Assembly (NCBI RefSeq): GCF_023347255.1
Contig: NZ_CP094466.1
Location: 1,860,001-1,924,000 of the forward strand
Length of the DNA stretch: 64,000 nucleotides
DNA from: Faecalibacterium sp. I4-3-84
GTDB taxonomy: Bacteria > Bacillota > Clostridia > Oscillospirales > Ruminococcaceae
Direction of reading: 5' to 3'
Of this stretch, positions 24,679 to 33,705 are shown piece by piece. The position numbers were made by a program, and so were the translations under genes. Numbering within the stretch: position 1 is the stretch's first letter; each line of letters starts with the position of its first letter. The notes beneath the pieces are model-generated. The model did not search any database. It saw nothing but the letters and a program-made list of their open reading frames with translations, and was not told the origin of the DNA.

Positions 24679-25304
24679 GCGAAGAAGCAAAAAAGACGGC
24701 TCCGGCTCAGGAAGCGGAGCAGCCCGAAACGGCTCCCGAGGAAAAGGCCCAGCAGGCAGCACCCGAACAGGAACCTGCTGCTGAAGCTGCCGACCCGAAG
24801 GATGACAAGAAGAAAGATGGCGGCTGGTTCAACAAGAAGGCCCGCGAGCTGGAAGCCGTAAAGGCAAAGCTGGATGCTGCCGAAGCCAACGCCGCACAGG
24901 CCAAAGACCAGCTGCTGCGCATGGCAGCGGAGTACGAGAACTACCGCAAGCGCTCCACCCGCGAAGCCGACCAGAAGTTCAACGATGGCATTTCCTTTGC
25001 GGTGAACCAGATCATTCCCATTCTGGACACGCTGGAGATGGCGGCCAACGCCCCCACCACCGACGAGAACTACAAAAAGGGCGTGACCATGACGCTGGAC
25101 AAGGCCGCCAAGGCGCTGGATGCCCTCCATGTGGAGGAGATCGAAGCGCTGGGCAAGCCCTTTGACCCCAACTTCATGAACGCAGTGCAGCAGATCCCCG
25201 CCCCGGATGGACAGGAGAGCGGCACCGTGATCACCGTCTACCAGAAGGGCTACAAGCTGGGCGATAAGATCGTCCGCCATGCGACCGTTGTAGTGGCCGA
25301 ATAA
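24675..25304 (+). CDS. grpE: Nucleotide exchange factor GrpE
   Basis: The 209-residue protein has an acidic, Ala/Glu-rich N-terminal extension (1-60), the long coiled coil (about 60-130, with RMAAEYENYRKRSTREADQK) and a C-terminal beta domain containing GKPFDPNFMNAVQQIP. It releases ADP from DnaK. Translation is coupled to hrcA by a 4-bp overlap. A short GC hairpin (AAACCC/GGGTTT, about 25315-25330) follows and may reduce transcription between grpE and dnaK. Confidence 0.96.
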   Translation: MSEEAKKTAPAQEAEQPETAPEEKAQQAAPEQEPAAEAADPKDDKKKDGGWFNKKARELEAVKAKLDAAEANAAQAKDQLLRMAAEYENYRKRSTREADQKFNDGISFAVNQIIPILDTLEMAANAPTTDENYKKGVTMTLDKAAKALDALHVEEIEALGKPFDPNFMNAVQQIPAPDGQESGTVITVYQKGYKLGDKIVRHATVVVAE

Positions 25305-25405
25305 CAAAGCAGAAACCCGAAAGGGTTTTGAATATAACATCCGCTTACAAACATTTGAGCATCACATAAACAATAAGATTTGTTCTTTCGAGAGGAGTTT
25401 TCATT

Positions 25406-27235
25406 ATGAGTAAGATCATTGGCATCGACCTTGGTACTACCAACAGCTGCGTGGCTGTCATGGAGGGCGGCGAGCCCGTTGTTATCGCAAACTCTGAAGG
25501 TGCACGCACCACCCCGTCTGTGGTGGGCTTCACCAAGACCGGCGACCGTCTGGTTGGTCAGGTGGCAAAGCGTCAGGCAATCACCAACCCTGAGAACACC
25601 GTTGCTTCCATCAAGCGCTTCATGGGCACCGACCACAAGGTGACCCTGAACGGCAAGGAGTACACTCCCCAGCAGGTCAGCGCTATGATCCTGCAGAAGC
25701 TGAAGGCTGATGCCGAGGCTTATCTGGGCGAGCCTGTTACCGAGGCTGTCATTACCGTTCCTGCATACTTCAACGACAGCCAGCGTCAGGCTACCAAGGA
25801 CGCAGGCACCATTGCAGGCCTGAACGTCAAGCGTATCATCAACGAGCCTACTGCCGCTTCTCTGGCATACGGCATCGATAAGGAAGAAGACCAGAAGATC
25901 ATGGTCTACGATTTGGGCGGCGGCACCTTCGATGTCTCTATCATCGAGATGGGCGACGGCGTTACCGAAGTTCTGGCCACCAACGGTGATACCCATCTGG
26001 GCGGCGATGACTTCGATGAGCGCATCATCAACTGGATGGCAGATGCCTTCCAGACCGAGAACGGCATCGACCTGCGCAAGGACAAGATGGCTGCGCAGCG
26101 TCTGAAGGAAGCTGCCGAGAAGGCAAAGATCGAGCTGTCCAGCGCAATGAGCAGCCAGATCAACCTGCCCTTCATCACTGCCGATGCTACCGGCCCCAAG
26201 CACTTGGATATGACCCTGACCCGCGCAAAGTTCAACGAGCTGACCGCTGATCTGGTCGATCGTACCATGGGCCCCGTCCGCAAGGCTCTGCAGGATGCAG
26301 GCCTGCGTCCCTCTGACCTGAAGAAGGTCCTGATGGTCGGTGGTTCCACCCGTATCCCCGCTGTCTACGATGCAGTCAAGAAGGAACTGAACTGCGAGCC
26401 CTTCAAGGGCATCAACCCCGATGAGTGCGTGGCTGTGGGCGCTGCCATTCAGGGCGGCGTGCTGCAGGGCGATGTGAAGGGTCTGCTGCTGCTGGATGTC
26501 ACCCCGCTGAGCCTGGGCATTGAAACTCTGGGTGGCGTGTGCACCAAGATCATCGACCGCAACACCACCATCCCCACCCACAAGAGTCAGGTGTTCTCCA
26601 CCGCTGCAGACAACCAGCCCTCTGTTGAGGTCAACGTGCTGCAGGGCGAGCGTGAGTTTGCCCGCGACAACAAGAGCCTGGGTGTCTTCCATCTGGACGG
26701 CATTGCTCCGGCTCCCCGTGGTGTGCCTCAGATCGAAGTTACCTTCGATATCGATGCAAACGGCATCGTGAAGGTCAGCGCAAAGGATCTGGGCACCGGC
26801 AAGGAGCAGAACATCACCATCACCGCTTCCACCAACATGTCCAAGGAGGACATCGACAAGGCTGTGAAGGAAGCTGAGCAGTTTGCTGCCGACGATAAGA
26901 AGAAGCGTGAAGAGGTCGATATCCGCAACGGTGCCGACCAGATGGTGTTCCAGACCGAGAAGATGCTGAAGGAGAACGGCGACAAGCTGCCCGCCGACGT
27001 GAAGAGCGAGGCCGAGAGCAAGCTGGCCGACCTGAAGACCGCTGTTCAGTCCGGCAACGTGGACGACATCAAGGCAAAGCAGGAAGCTCTGAGCCAGGTG
27101 TTCGAGAAGATGTATCAGGCAGCCGCTGCCGCACAGCAGGCCGCCGGTGCACAGCCCGGCCCCGATGCAGGTGCAAACAACCAGCAGAAGCCGGGGGATG
27201 ACGGCGTTGTGGATGCCGACTTCAAGGAAGTCTGA
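25406..27235 (+). CDS. dnaK: Chaperone DnaK (Hsp70)
   Basis: The 609-residue Hsp70 begins with the phosphate loop [15 protein letters not shown]. It has [44 protein letters not shown] and [15 protein letters not shown] in the ATPase domain, the linker and [14 protein letters not shown] at the substrate domain start, and a Gln/Ala/Gly-rich lid tail ending VDADFKEV. All nucleotide-binding motifs are intact. Codon use is strongly biased, as expected for a highly expressed gene. It works with GrpE and DnaJ of the same operon. Confidence 0.98.
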   Translation: MSKIIGIDLGTTNSCVAVMEGGEPVVIANSEGARTTPSVVGFTKTGDRLVGQVAKRQAITNPENTVASIKRFMGTDHKVTLNGKEYTPQQVSAMILQKLKADAEAYLGEPVTEAVITVPAYFNDSQRQATKDAGTIAGLNVKRIINEPTAASLAYGIDKEEDQKIMVYDLGGGTFDVSIIEMGDGVTEVLATNGDTHLGGDDFDERIINWMADAFQTENGIDLRKDKMAAQRLKEAAEKAKIELSSAMSSQINLPFITADATGPKHLDMTLTRAKFNELTADLVDRTMGPVRKALQDAGLRPSDLKKVLMVGGSTRIPAVYDAVKKELNCEPFKGINPDECVAVGAAIQGGVLQGDVKGLLLLDVTPLSLGIETLGGVCTKIIDRNTTIPTHKSQVFSTAADNQPSVEVNVLQGEREFARDNKSLGVFHLDGIAPAPRGVPQIEVTFDIDANGIVKVSAKDLGTGKEQNITITASTNMSKEDIDKAVKEAEQFAADDKKKREEVDIRNGADQMVFQTEKMLKENGDKLPADVKSEAESKLADLKTAVQSGNVDDIKAKQEALSQVFEKMYQAAAAAQQAAGAQPGPDAGANNQQKPGDDGVVDADFKEV

Positions 27236-27294
27236 TAAAAAACACAGCAGTGTGTGCCCGGCCAAACCGGCGGACGCACGCGTGGAATAGCAAA

Positions 27295-27325
27295 AGCCGC
27301 TCCGGTTTTGCCGGAGCGGCTCTTG
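27295..27325 (+). terminator. Hairpin between dnaK and dnaJ
   Basis: AGCCGCTCCGG and CCGGAGCGGCT form an 11-bp stem followed by CTTGCTGG, a weak T tract. It may act as a partial terminator or mRNA-stability element, lowering dnaJ relative to dnaK. Confidence 0.5.
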
Positions 27326-27393
27326 CTGGTTATAGAGCGAGGAACCAACCGGGGCGTTTCCCGGATCAAACGTTCCCGGAGAGGTGAGTGGAT

Positions 27394-28572
27394 ATGGCAC
27401 AGGAAAAGCGTGATTACTACGAAGTGCTGGGGGTATCCAAGACTGCGACCGATGCCGAGATCAAAAAGGCATACCGCAAACTTGCAATGAAATACCACCC
27501 GGACTATAACCCCGGCGATAAGGACGCCGAGGAAAAGTTCAAGGAAGTAAACGAAGCAAACGAGGTGCTTTCGGACCCGAAAAAGCGCCAGCTGTACGAC
27601 CAGTACGGTTTTGCAGGCGTTGACCCTGCCTATGCAGCACAGAACGGCGGCGGCCCCGGTGCGGGCGGCTTTGGCGGTTTTGGCGGCGACGGCGTGGATC
27701 TGGGCGACATCTTCGGCGATATCTTTGGCGGCGGCTTCGGCGGCTTTGGCGGTTCGTCCCGTCGGGCCAATCCCAACGCCCCACGCAAGGGTCAGGACAT
27801 CCGTGTGCGCATCACCCTGAGCTTTGACGAGGCCGTGCACGGCTGTAAGAAGAACATCACCATCACCCGCCAGCAGGAGTGCACCGAGTGCCACGGCAGC
27901 GGCTGTGCCGCCGGTACCAGCCCCGAGACCTGCCCGGACTGCGGCGGCCGCGGCTTCGTGATCCGTCAGCAGCGCACCCCCTTCGGCGTGATGCAGACCC
28001 AGCAGCCCTGCTCCCGCTGCGGCGGCAAGGGCAAGCTGGTCAAGAACCCCTGCAAGGTCTGCCACGGCGCAGGCAAGGTGGCTGCTAAAAAGACGCTGGA
28101 GGTGTCCATCCCCATGGGCATCGACGACGACCAGAGCTTTGCACTGCGCGGCATGGGCGATGCCGGTGCAAACGGCGGTCCTGCCGGTGATGTGATCGTC
28201 ATGGTCACGGTGCGCCCCAGCGAGGTGTTCCAGCGCGATGGCTACGATGTGTGGGTCACAGTGCCCATCACTTACAGTCAGGCCGTGCTGGGCGACACCG
28301 TGCAGGTGCCCTCCATTGACGGCAAGGTGGAGTACACCGTGCCCGAGGGCACCCAGAGCGGCACCACCTTCCGCCTGCGCGGCAAGGGCATCCAGTACCT
28401 GAATGGCCGCGGCCGCGGTGATATGTACGTCAAGTGCGAGGTGGAGATCCCCAAGAAGCTGAACAAGACCCAGCGGGAGGCCCTGAAGAAGTTCGAAGGC
28501 ACCCTGAAAGAAGAAAACTACGAAAAGCGCAAGGGCTTCTTCAAAAAGCTGAAGGACATGTTCAACAGCTGA
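27394..28572 (+). CDS. dnaJ: Chaperone DnaJ (Hsp40)
   Basis: This 392-residue type I J-protein has a J domain with the HPD triad (residues 35-37, [10 protein letters not shown]), a Gly/Phe-rich linker ([10 protein letters not shown] and GGGFGGFGG), four CxxCxGxG zinc repeats ([32 protein letters not shown]), and C-terminal substrate-binding domains. It stimulates DnaK ATPase and delivers substrates. I prefer the ATG at 27394, six bases after AGGTGA; a GTG two codons earlier is too close to the same site. Confidence 0.97.
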   Translation: MAQEKRDYYEVLGVSKTATDAEIKKAYRKLAMKYHPDYNPGDKDAEEKFKEVNEANEVLSDPKKRQLYDQYGFAGVDPAYAAQNGGGPGAGGFGGFGGDGVDLGDIFGDIFGGGFGGFGGSSRRANPNAPRKGQDIRVRITLSFDEAVHGCKKNITITRQQECTECHGSGCAAGTSPETCPDCGGRGFVIRQQRTPFGVMQTQQPCSRCGGKGKLVKNPCKVCHGAGKVAAKKTLEVSIPMGIDDDQSFALRGMGDAGANGGPAGDVIVMVTVRPSEVFQRDGYDVWVTVPITYSQAVLGDTVQVPSIDGKVEYTVPEGTQSGTTFRLRGKGIQYLNGRGRGDMYVKCEVEIPKKLNKTQREALKKFEGTLKEENYEKRKGFFKKLKDMFNS

Positions 28573-28593
28573 GACGGAAAACCGCATAACATA

Positions 28594-28645
28594 AAAAGCG
28601 GCGGCACTTCCCAAACGGGAGGTGCCGCCGCTTTTGTTTTTTTTT
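28594..28645. terminator. Bidirectional terminator after dnaJ
   Basis: AAAAGCGGCGGCACTTCCC pairs with GGGAGGTGCCGCCGCTTTT around an AAAC loop, followed on the plus strand by a long T run. The A run on the left lets it also serve the convergent minus-strand peptide gene ending at 28664. Confidence 0.92.
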
Positions 28646-28663
28646 CAGAACAGAGACCGGGAC

Positions 28664-28993
28664 TTAGTTGCCGAAGATCAGCAGGGCGTTGGGCACCAGG
28701 CCGATGATGGTTGCGCAGGAACCAATGAACCAGAAGCTGCAGCCGATGTCATGGATGGTGTTCGTGGGGCTTTTTTCAGCATGGGCAACCAGAGCGTTCA
28801 TGCCGTTTTCCACCCAGTTGGAGTTGATATTTGCCTTGCGGTAATCGTGGATGGCAGAAACAGCCTTGTACCAGCCGTACAGCGGGAACCATGCCATGGC
28901 GGCTTCCACAACACCTACGCCGCCCTCGGTGTAGGTCATTTCTTCGCAGGACAAAACATTGTATGCAGCAGGATAAGTAATGGCGTTCGTCAT
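28664..28993 (-). CDS. MAM-leader-like secreted peptide 1
   Basis: The 109-residue protein starts MTNAITYPAAYNVLSCEEMT and reaches YTEGG at residue 25. Two further genes in the next kilobase share this N-terminus (YNVLS-x-EEMTYTEGG). The pattern, conserved hydrophobic and acidic residues before Gly-Gly, fits a double-glycine leader cleaved by a C39-peptidase ABC exporter. As I recall it, the Faecalibacterium anti-inflammatory protein MAM starts in the same way (MMMPANYSV...EMTYVNGG). The mature part is unrelated between copies but again ends in a hydrophobic helix (CSFWFIGSCATIIGLV). Bacteriocin or host-acting peptide is an inference. No exporter or immunity gene is recognisable nearby. Confidence 0.7.
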   Translation of the reverse strand: MTNAITYPAAYNVLSCEEMTYTEGGVGVVEAAMAWFPLYGWYKAVSAIHDYRKANINSNWVENGMNALVAHAEKSPTNTIHDIGCSFWFIGSCATIIGLVPNALLIFGN

Positions 28994-29021
28994 AAAGCAA
29001 AACTCCTTTTTTAGGTTTGAT

Positions 29022-29058
29022 AAAAAAAGCGGCGGCTCTTCCGCTGAAGAGCCGCCGC
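29022..29058 (-). terminator. Terminator of peptide gene 2
   Basis: A perfect 13-bp stem (GCGGCGGCTCTTC / GAAGAGCCGCCGC, loop CGCT) is followed on the minus strand by TTTTTTTA. Confidence 0.92.
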
Positions 29059-29086
29059 AAAAAGCCCTTTGGTGTACTCCTGAAAA

Positions 29087-29419
29087 TTAGAAGTAGATGT
29101 TGCCCAGAGCAGCAACAGCATACAGACCCAGACTGCCGATGGTAAAGACTGCGTTGTTGACAATGATACCAGCGTAGTAGAAGCCGTTGGTCACGTTGCC
29201 CTTGCACTCGGCCAACATGTTGTTCCATGCATTGGACAGCCAGTTGTTGCGGTCCTTTGCAACTTCCTCACGGCACTTGCCAATGCCGATCTGGGTAGCA
29301 TAGCCGGGCCAGAACCAAGCTGCCAGTGCCTGACCGACAGTAGCACCGCCTTCGGTGTAGGTCATTTCTTCATTAGACAGGACATTGTAAGAAGCAGGCA
29401 TCATCATTTTGTTTTCCAT
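29087..29419 (-). CDS. MAM-leader-like secreted peptide 2
   Basis: The 110-residue protein starts MENKMMMPASYNVLSNEEMT followed by YTEGG, the closest of the three to the remembered MAM start (MMMPA...EMTY..GG). After Gly-Gly comes ATVGQALAAWFWPGYATQIG and a charged middle, then a hydrophobic C-terminal stretch (AGIIVNNAVFTIGSLGLYAV). The ATG at 29419 lies behind AAAGGAGTGTTATT, a sequence almost identical to that of peptide gene 3. It has its own terminator, so the genes are expressed separately. The upstream 270 bp (29443-29733) hold a CAGTGC/GCACTG palindrome but no strong promoter that I can defend. Confidence 0.72.
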   Translation of the reverse strand: MENKMMMPASYNVLSNEEMTYTEGGATVGQALAAWFWPGYATQIGIGKCREEVAKDRNNWLSNAWNNMLAECKGNVTNGFYYAGIIVNNAVFTIGSLGLYAVAALGNIYF

Positions 29420-29429
29420 AATAACACTC

Positions 29430-29442
29430 CTTTGAATCAAAG
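29430..29442 (-). promoter_or_regulatory. Palindrome overlapping the ribosome site of peptide gene 2
   Basis: CTTTGA-A-TCAAAG overlaps the AAAGGAG site. The same 13 bp occurs at the same place in front of peptide gene 3. Confidence 0.5.
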
Positions 29443-29652
29443 CTATCCAGACAGTGCAAGATCGCACTGTTTAAAACCCAAAAATAAACCGGGATATGCG
29501 CTTGGAGATCGTTCTCATAAAGCAGGGTGCGCCGCCGCATGACGCGAGTAGTTGCTTGCAGGAAAAGGAAAGCAGTGCTGTTCTCTGCAGGCAAAAGGCC
29601 GTTCAGACGGTATACAGTGCTCAGGCAGCCGATTTCTTATTTCTGCTTGATG

Positions 29653-29690
29653 AAAAGCCCGCGGCCCTCTCTGGCGGAAAAGGCCGCGGG
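29653..29690 (-). terminator. Terminator of peptide gene 3
   Basis: CCCGCGGCC / GGCCGCGGG stem followed on the minus strand by CTTTTC. Confidence 0.75.
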
Positions 29691-29733
29691 TAAAGGGGTC
29701 TTTGGTCTCTCCGGACGGATCTTATGAGCAGGG

Positions 29734-30057
29734 TCAGAGCAGGACGATGGCAGCATTGACCAGAAAACCAATGCCGGTAGCGCTGGTCGCGGTGACCCAG
29801 ACGATGCGTCCCAGATCACGCAGCATGTTCTGCGCACTGGAATCCATATCGCGACTCAGAGCATCCAGACCGGTATCCAGCCAGTCGTTGGGGTGGCTCT
29901 TGCGGTAGTTGCGCATGGCGGTAACACCCATGTACCAGCCAATGGGCGGAATCCAGTTCAGCAGAGCTTCCGTAAAGGTAGCACCGCCCTCGGTGTAGGT
30001 CATCTCTTCGCAGGAAAGAACGTTGTAGAAAGCAGGCATCATGATCTTGTTTTCCAT
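29734..30057 (-). CDS. MAM-leader-like secreted peptide 3
   Basis: The 107-residue protein starts MENKIMMPAFYNVLSCEEMT followed by YTEGG, then ATFTEALLNWIPPIGWYMGV, a charged middle, and a C-terminal hydrophobic segment (VTATSATGIGFLVNAAIVLL). Leader identity to peptide 2 is high while the mature parts differ, except for a shared W-x-P-x-x-GWY-like core with peptide 1 (WFPLYGWYKAV versus WIPPIGWYMGV). It is the first of the three from the promoter side and has a good promoter of its own (30155-30183). Export through a peptidase-containing ABC transporter is inferred; that gene is not in the window. Confidence 0.72.
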   Translation of the reverse strand: MENKIMMPAFYNVLSCEEMTYTEGGATFTEALLNWIPPIGWYMGVTAMRNYRKSHPNDWLDTGLDALSRDMDSSAQNMLRDLGRIVWVTATSATGIGFLVNAAIVLL

Positions 30058-30067
30058 AATAACACTC

Positions 30068-30080
30068 CTTTGAATCAAAG
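30068..30080 (-). promoter_or_regulatory. Palindrome overlapping the ribosome site of peptide gene 3
   Basis: CTTTGA-A-TCAAAG, identical in sequence and position to 29430-29442. Confidence 0.5.
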
Positions 30081-30154
30081 ATCGTATCAGCACATTCTAT
30101 GCACTGTTCACACCAGATCGAACCATCGGTGAAGAGCAACTGCTCTATATCGCC

Positions 30155-30183
30155 ATTGTACAACACCCGTTGCATTTTTTCAA
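30155..30183 (-). promoter_or_regulatory. Promoter of peptide gene 3
   Basis: TTGAAA (30178-30183), 17 bp, TACAAT (30155-30160) on the minus strand; the leader to the ATG is about 90 bases. The rest of 30184-30317 shows no gene. Confidence 0.75.
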
Positions 30184-30317
30184 GGGGTGAATGGGCAGAG
30201 TGCGCAAAAACTGGAGAGACTTCCGAAAAGAACTGGAAAAATTTGTGAAAAAAGACTGCAATAATTTGACATAAAAACAACAGCGCCCTTTCCTTTGCGG
30301 AAAAGGCGCTGCCATGT

Positions 30318-31490
30318 TTACCCGGCCACACCGGCACGGTAGAGGTACGGGTCGCTCTTGAAGCTGTCAAAGCTGTACAGCACCAGGATCTGGTCATAAT
30401 CGTTATCCGCGATCAGCTGATCCAGACCGTAGTTGTAGTTGCGGAAGTCCACCACATCGATCTGGGCGTAGTTTGCCGTCAGATACGGTGCAAAGCAGTT
30501 GGCGTAGCTGTCCTTGATCACCAGAATGCGCCCGGTGCCGTCACCCTCAATGCGGCTCAGACCGTTGTTGCCATGCAGGAACATGGCGTACTTATCGTAC
30601 ACGTTCAGCTTGTCCGTGTCGTACAGGCCGGTGGTCTGGCCGTCTGCGGGCTGACCTGCAGCAGTGACATTATAGATGGTCAGGCTGTTCGGCAGGTCAT
30701 AGTAGGTGATAGTATCCGGCACGGCATTCCATGTGCGGGCCTTGGAGTAGTGGGTGCCGTAGAAATTTTCGGCGGTCAGAGCCGTGTGCGCGGCGGGGTC
30801 GAAGGGGGTCAGGCTCAGCGTACCGCACAGCTGCTGGTAGGCGTAATAAGCGCCAAGGCTCGTCCAGTGATGGTCGGTGCGGTAGTAGATATATTCGTCC
30901 TTGTGTTCGGCAAGGGTCTGCCGCACATCCACAAAGCGCCCTCCGGCGGCCTGTACGGCGGCGGAAAGCTGGTCGAGATAGGCATCCTCATCCAGCAGCG
31001 GCGCGTTTGCAGGCACGTTTTCCGGGTAAATGACCGATGCTGCCGGGGCCAGCAGTACATCCACCTTACCCGGGTGGCGCTGGCACAGTGCTTCCACGGC
31101 GGCGGTGTTCTTGGGCAGGGTGCGGTTCTCGCTGTCCAGCAGGCTGAAGGTGCGGGGGAACATCATGTGCTCTTTGCCCAGCAGGATGCCGCCGTTCTGC
31201 TCCTTCTGCAGCAGGGTGGTCTCCACTACGCTCTGCAGGCTGATCCACTCATCGCGGCCGAACACCTGATCCTTCACGTACTTTGTGTAGGCGGTAAAGT
31301 AGCTGTTCAGCCCCTTGGCGGAAAGCTGGGTCAGCGCCGGGCGCTGGGAAAGGGTGGTGTTTTCCATCTCGCTGTAGGCGCGGTCCGGTGTAATAAGGTC
31401 CAGTGCGAACAGACCAATAAAGAACAGGCTGAACACCACCAGCACCGGGTAGTGCAGGAGCAAGGAAGACTTTTTGGAATGCTTGTCCAT
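30318..31490 (-). CDS. DHHW-family membrane-anchored protein (AlgX/AlgJ-like)
   Basis: The 390-residue protein has one N-terminal membrane segment (YPVLVVFSLFFIGLFALDLI) and an external SGNH-like domain. The name-giving motif YRTDHHWTSLGAYYAYQQL holds the Asp-His catalytic pair and a later GRILVIKDSYANCFAPYL holds the Ser block. Such proteins work with an MBOAT membrane acyltransferase to acylate exported polysaccharide or teichoic acid. The MBOAT gene is 12 bp upstream. The ATG at 31490 has AAGGAGG at seven-base spacing; a GTG two codons earlier is too close. Confidence 0.88.
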   Translation of the reverse strand: MDKHSKKSSLLLHYPVLVVFSLFFIGLFALDLITPDRAYSEMENTTLSQRPALTQLSAKGLNSYFTAYTKYVKDQVFGRDEWISLQSVVETTLLQKEQNGGILLGKEHMMFPRTFSLLDSENRTLPKNTAAVEALCQRHPGKVDVLLAPAASVIYPENVPANAPLLDEDAYLDQLSAAVQAAGGRFVDVRQTLAEHKDEYIYYRTDHHWTSLGAYYAYQQLCGTLSLTPFDPAAHTALTAENFYGTHYSKARTWNAVPDTITYYDLPNSLTIYNVTAAGQPADGQTTGLYDTDKLNVYDKYAMFLHGNNGLSRIEGDGTGRILVIKDSYANCFAPYLTANYAQIDVVDFRNYNYGLDQLIADNDYDQILVLYSFDSFKSDPYLYRAGVAG

Positions 31491-31502
31491 CTTCACGCCT
31501 CC

Positions 31503-32921
31503 TTAAAAGTTGAAATAGAGGAATGGGCTGTTGGTGCTGCCCACCACATAGGCGGTGGAGACCACCAGCAGCGCCAGAATGGCGGCACAGCGGGTGACGG
31601 CATTCTTTTTGAGCAGGTTCCAAATCTTTTCAATGAGCGGGGTGCAGCAGAGGATGCTGACCACCAGCAGCACACCGTAGTTGCGCAGGAAGTACAGCGG
31701 CGAAACACCGCCGGAAGGAACGAACAGCTTGTGGAACAGCAGACCGAAGCTTACGCCCGTATCGTTGCCCACGAACATGGCCCAGCCCACCACAACGAGG
31801 AACAGGGTGTAGATGTGGGGCCACACTCTGCCCTTTTGCAGGTGGGGCAGCAGGAACAGCTTTTCTACAGCCAGCAGCACAAAGTAGTACAGGCCCCAGC
31901 AGATAAAGTTCCAGTTCGCGCCGTGCCAGATGCCGGTGAGCAGCTCCACCACGAACAGGTTGAAGATCTGGCGCTTCAGGCCCTTGCGGTTGCCGCCGAG
32001 AGGGATATACACATACTCCCGGAACCAGCCGGAAAGGGTCATGTGCCAGCGCCGCCAGAACTCGGTGATGGATGCGGAGATATAAGGGTAGTTGAAGTTT
32101 GCGGGGAAGTCGAAGCCCAGCATCTTGCCCATGCCAATGCCCATCATGGAGTAGCCGGAAAAGTCAAAGTAGAGCTGCAGGCTGTAGGCGATGATGCCCA
32201 GCCACACCAGCGGGGTGGATGCATTGGCAAGGCCCACAAAGGTGGTGGAAGGGCTGTCCGCAACGCCGATGATGTCTGTCCACAAAGCACCGATGGCATC
32301 CGCCAGCAGCACCTTTTTGGCAAGGCCAAAGGTGAACAGGGTCATGCCCTCTTCGATCTGCTGCAGGCTGTAGCGGTGCCGGTATACGTGCAGCTGGTTC
32401 GAGACATCGCGGTATTTCACGATGGGGCCGGCGATGAGCTGAGGGAACATGACCACATAGGCACCAAAGTCGATGATATTACGCTCTGCCTTTACATCCC
32501 GGCGGTAAACATCGATGGAGTAGGAAAGGGTCTGGAAGGTGTAAAAGCTGATGCCCAGCGGCAGAGTGCCAATGCCCTGGATCTCGGCAAAGGCGGTGCC
32601 CAGCAGGGCGTTTGCGCTGCGCAGCACAAAGTTTGCGTATTTGAAGTAGAACAGCATCCCAAGGCTGCCAATGAGGGCTATCAGCAGAAATGTCCTGCGC
32701 AGGGCCGGCTTTTGGTCGAAGTGCTCGATGCACAGGCCGCTGATGTAGTTGATGAGGATGAGGGCCACCATGACCGGGAAAAACCGTACCTCGCCCCAGC
32801 AGTAGAACACCAGACTGCAGAGGAACAGCACGGTGTTCTTGAGCTTTGCGGGCGCAAGGTAATACAGCGCCAGCGTGATGGGCAGAAACCGGAACAGAAA
32901 GATGATGGTGCTGAAAACCAA
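31503..32921 (-). CDS. MBOAT-family O-acyltransferase (AlgI/DltB-like)
   Basis: This 472-residue polytopic protein (about 11 membrane helices) starts MVFSTIIFLFRFLPITLALY. It has the AlgI-type core LPLGISFYTFQTLSYSIDVYR, the MFPQLIAGPIVKY motif, FFDFSGYSMMGIGMGKMLG, SITEFWRRWHMTLSGWFREYVYIPLGG, and the invariant active-site His in LTGIWHGANWNFICWGLYY. It moves acyl groups across the membrane to a surface glycan together with the DHHW protein encoded next to it. The target polymer is unknown. Confidence 0.93.
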   Translation of the reverse strand: MVFSTIIFLFRFLPITLALYYLAPAKLKNTVLFLCSLVFYCWGEVRFFPVMVALILINYISGLCIEHFDQKPALRRTFLLIALIGSLGMLFYFKYANFVLRSANALLGTAFAEIQGIGTLPLGISFYTFQTLSYSIDVYRRDVKAERNIIDFGAYVVMFPQLIAGPIVKYRDVSNQLHVYRHRYSLQQIEEGMTLFTFGLAKKVLLADAIGALWTDIIGVADSPSTTFVGLANASTPLVWLGIIAYSLQLYFDFSGYSMMGIGMGKMLGFDFPANFNYPYISASITEFWRRWHMTLSGWFREYVYIPLGGNRKGLKRQIFNLFVVELLTGIWHGANWNFICWGLYYFVLLAVEKLFLLPHLQKGRVWPHIYTLFLVVVGWAMFVGNDTGVSFGLLFHKLFVPSGGVSPLYFLRNYGVLLVVSILCCTPLIEKIWNLLKKNAVTRCAAILALLVVSTAYVVGSTNSPFLYFNF

Positions 32922-32943
32922 AGCGTCAGCCTCCTTTTAGCCG

Positions 32944-32973
32944 AAAAAAGCCGATGCCGCAAATGGCACCGGC
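32944..32973 (-). terminator. Terminator of the DUF4358 gene
   Basis: GCCGGTGCC / GGCATCGGC stem followed on the minus strand by TTTTTTC. It separates this gene from the MBOAT operon. Confidence 0.8.
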
Positions 32974-32990
32974 CTTGGGTGGATCCAGAT

Positions 32991-33575
32991 TCAGTCTGCC
33001 AGTGCGCTGTCCACGGCGCTGTCCAGATCGGCAGTGCACTCGTTGGATGCGATCACCATGACAATGGTGTTGCCCTTGAAGGCGATGACGGCGTTCTCCA
33101 CGTTATCCTGCGCCTGAGCAAACTCGGCGTAGTTGCCGTAGAAGGCCACCTGATCCTGCTGGTAGGAAGCCAGCTGGTTGGCTACGTCCTCGGCCTTGCC
33201 GTCGGCAGCTTCGAGCACCAGCACCAGACCGGCATCGCCGTTGTCGTTGCTCTTCACGCCCTTGTAGCTCACCACGTCCTCAGCCTTCAGGCCGAAATCG
33301 TACTCAATGTTCATGGCTGCGATCTCGAACTGGTTGGAGATGGGGTCGGCTTCCAGCAAAGCATTGAAAACACCGTCCAGTGCATCAGAGCCGTTCTCGG
33401 CAGCATTGTCCACAACAGCGGATGCGGCGGCGCTGGAAGCGGGAGATTCCGCAGCAGCGGTGGAAACGGAGGAGGGAGCGGCCGAAGAGCTGGCGGAACC
33501 GCCGCAGCCGGTAAGAGCGACAGCAGCCAGCGCGCCGGTGAGAGCAATTGTAAAGATTTTTGTGCGATTTATCAT
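32991..33575 (-). CDS. DUF4358 lipoprotein
   Basis: The 194-residue protein has a lipoprotein signal (MINRTKIFTIALTGALAAVA then LTGCGGS, Cys at residue 24), a Ser/Ala linker, and a DUF4358 domain from about residue 65. The domain contains DVVSYKGVKSNDNGDAGLVL and a late IAFKGNTIVMVIASN. The function of DUF4358 is unknown; many Clostridia encode it near MBOAT/DHHW genes, so a link to surface polymer acylation is plausible. The gene has its own terminator. Confidence 0.85.
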   Translation of the reverse strand: MINRTKIFTIALTGALAAVALTGCGGSASSSAAPSSVSTAAAESPASSAAASAVVDNAAENGSDALDGVFNALLEADPISNQFEIAAMNIEYDFGLKAEDVVSYKGVKSNDNGDAGLVLVLEAADGKAEDVANQLASYQQDQVAFYGNYAEFAQAQDNVENAVIAFKGNTIVMVIASNECTADLDSAVDSALAD

Positions 33576-33705
33576 AAAATATTCCTTCTTTTGTTCAAAA
33601 CATTCTTGCAGCTGCCCAAAGCGGTCCTGCATCAGGGCAGACTATTGTTATCTTACCATAACTGTGTGCAAAATGCAACGAAAAGCCCCTCGGTTTTACG
33701 GATTT

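Noticed and set aside
25250-27400. 716-codon minus-strand frame opposite dnaK
   Set aside because: It is the antisense shadow of a strongly codon-biased dnaK gene and has no recognisable domain.
28664-30057. Lanthipeptide or sactipeptide cluster
   Set aside because: No modification enzyme is nearby and the mature parts are not rich in Cys, Ser or Thr.
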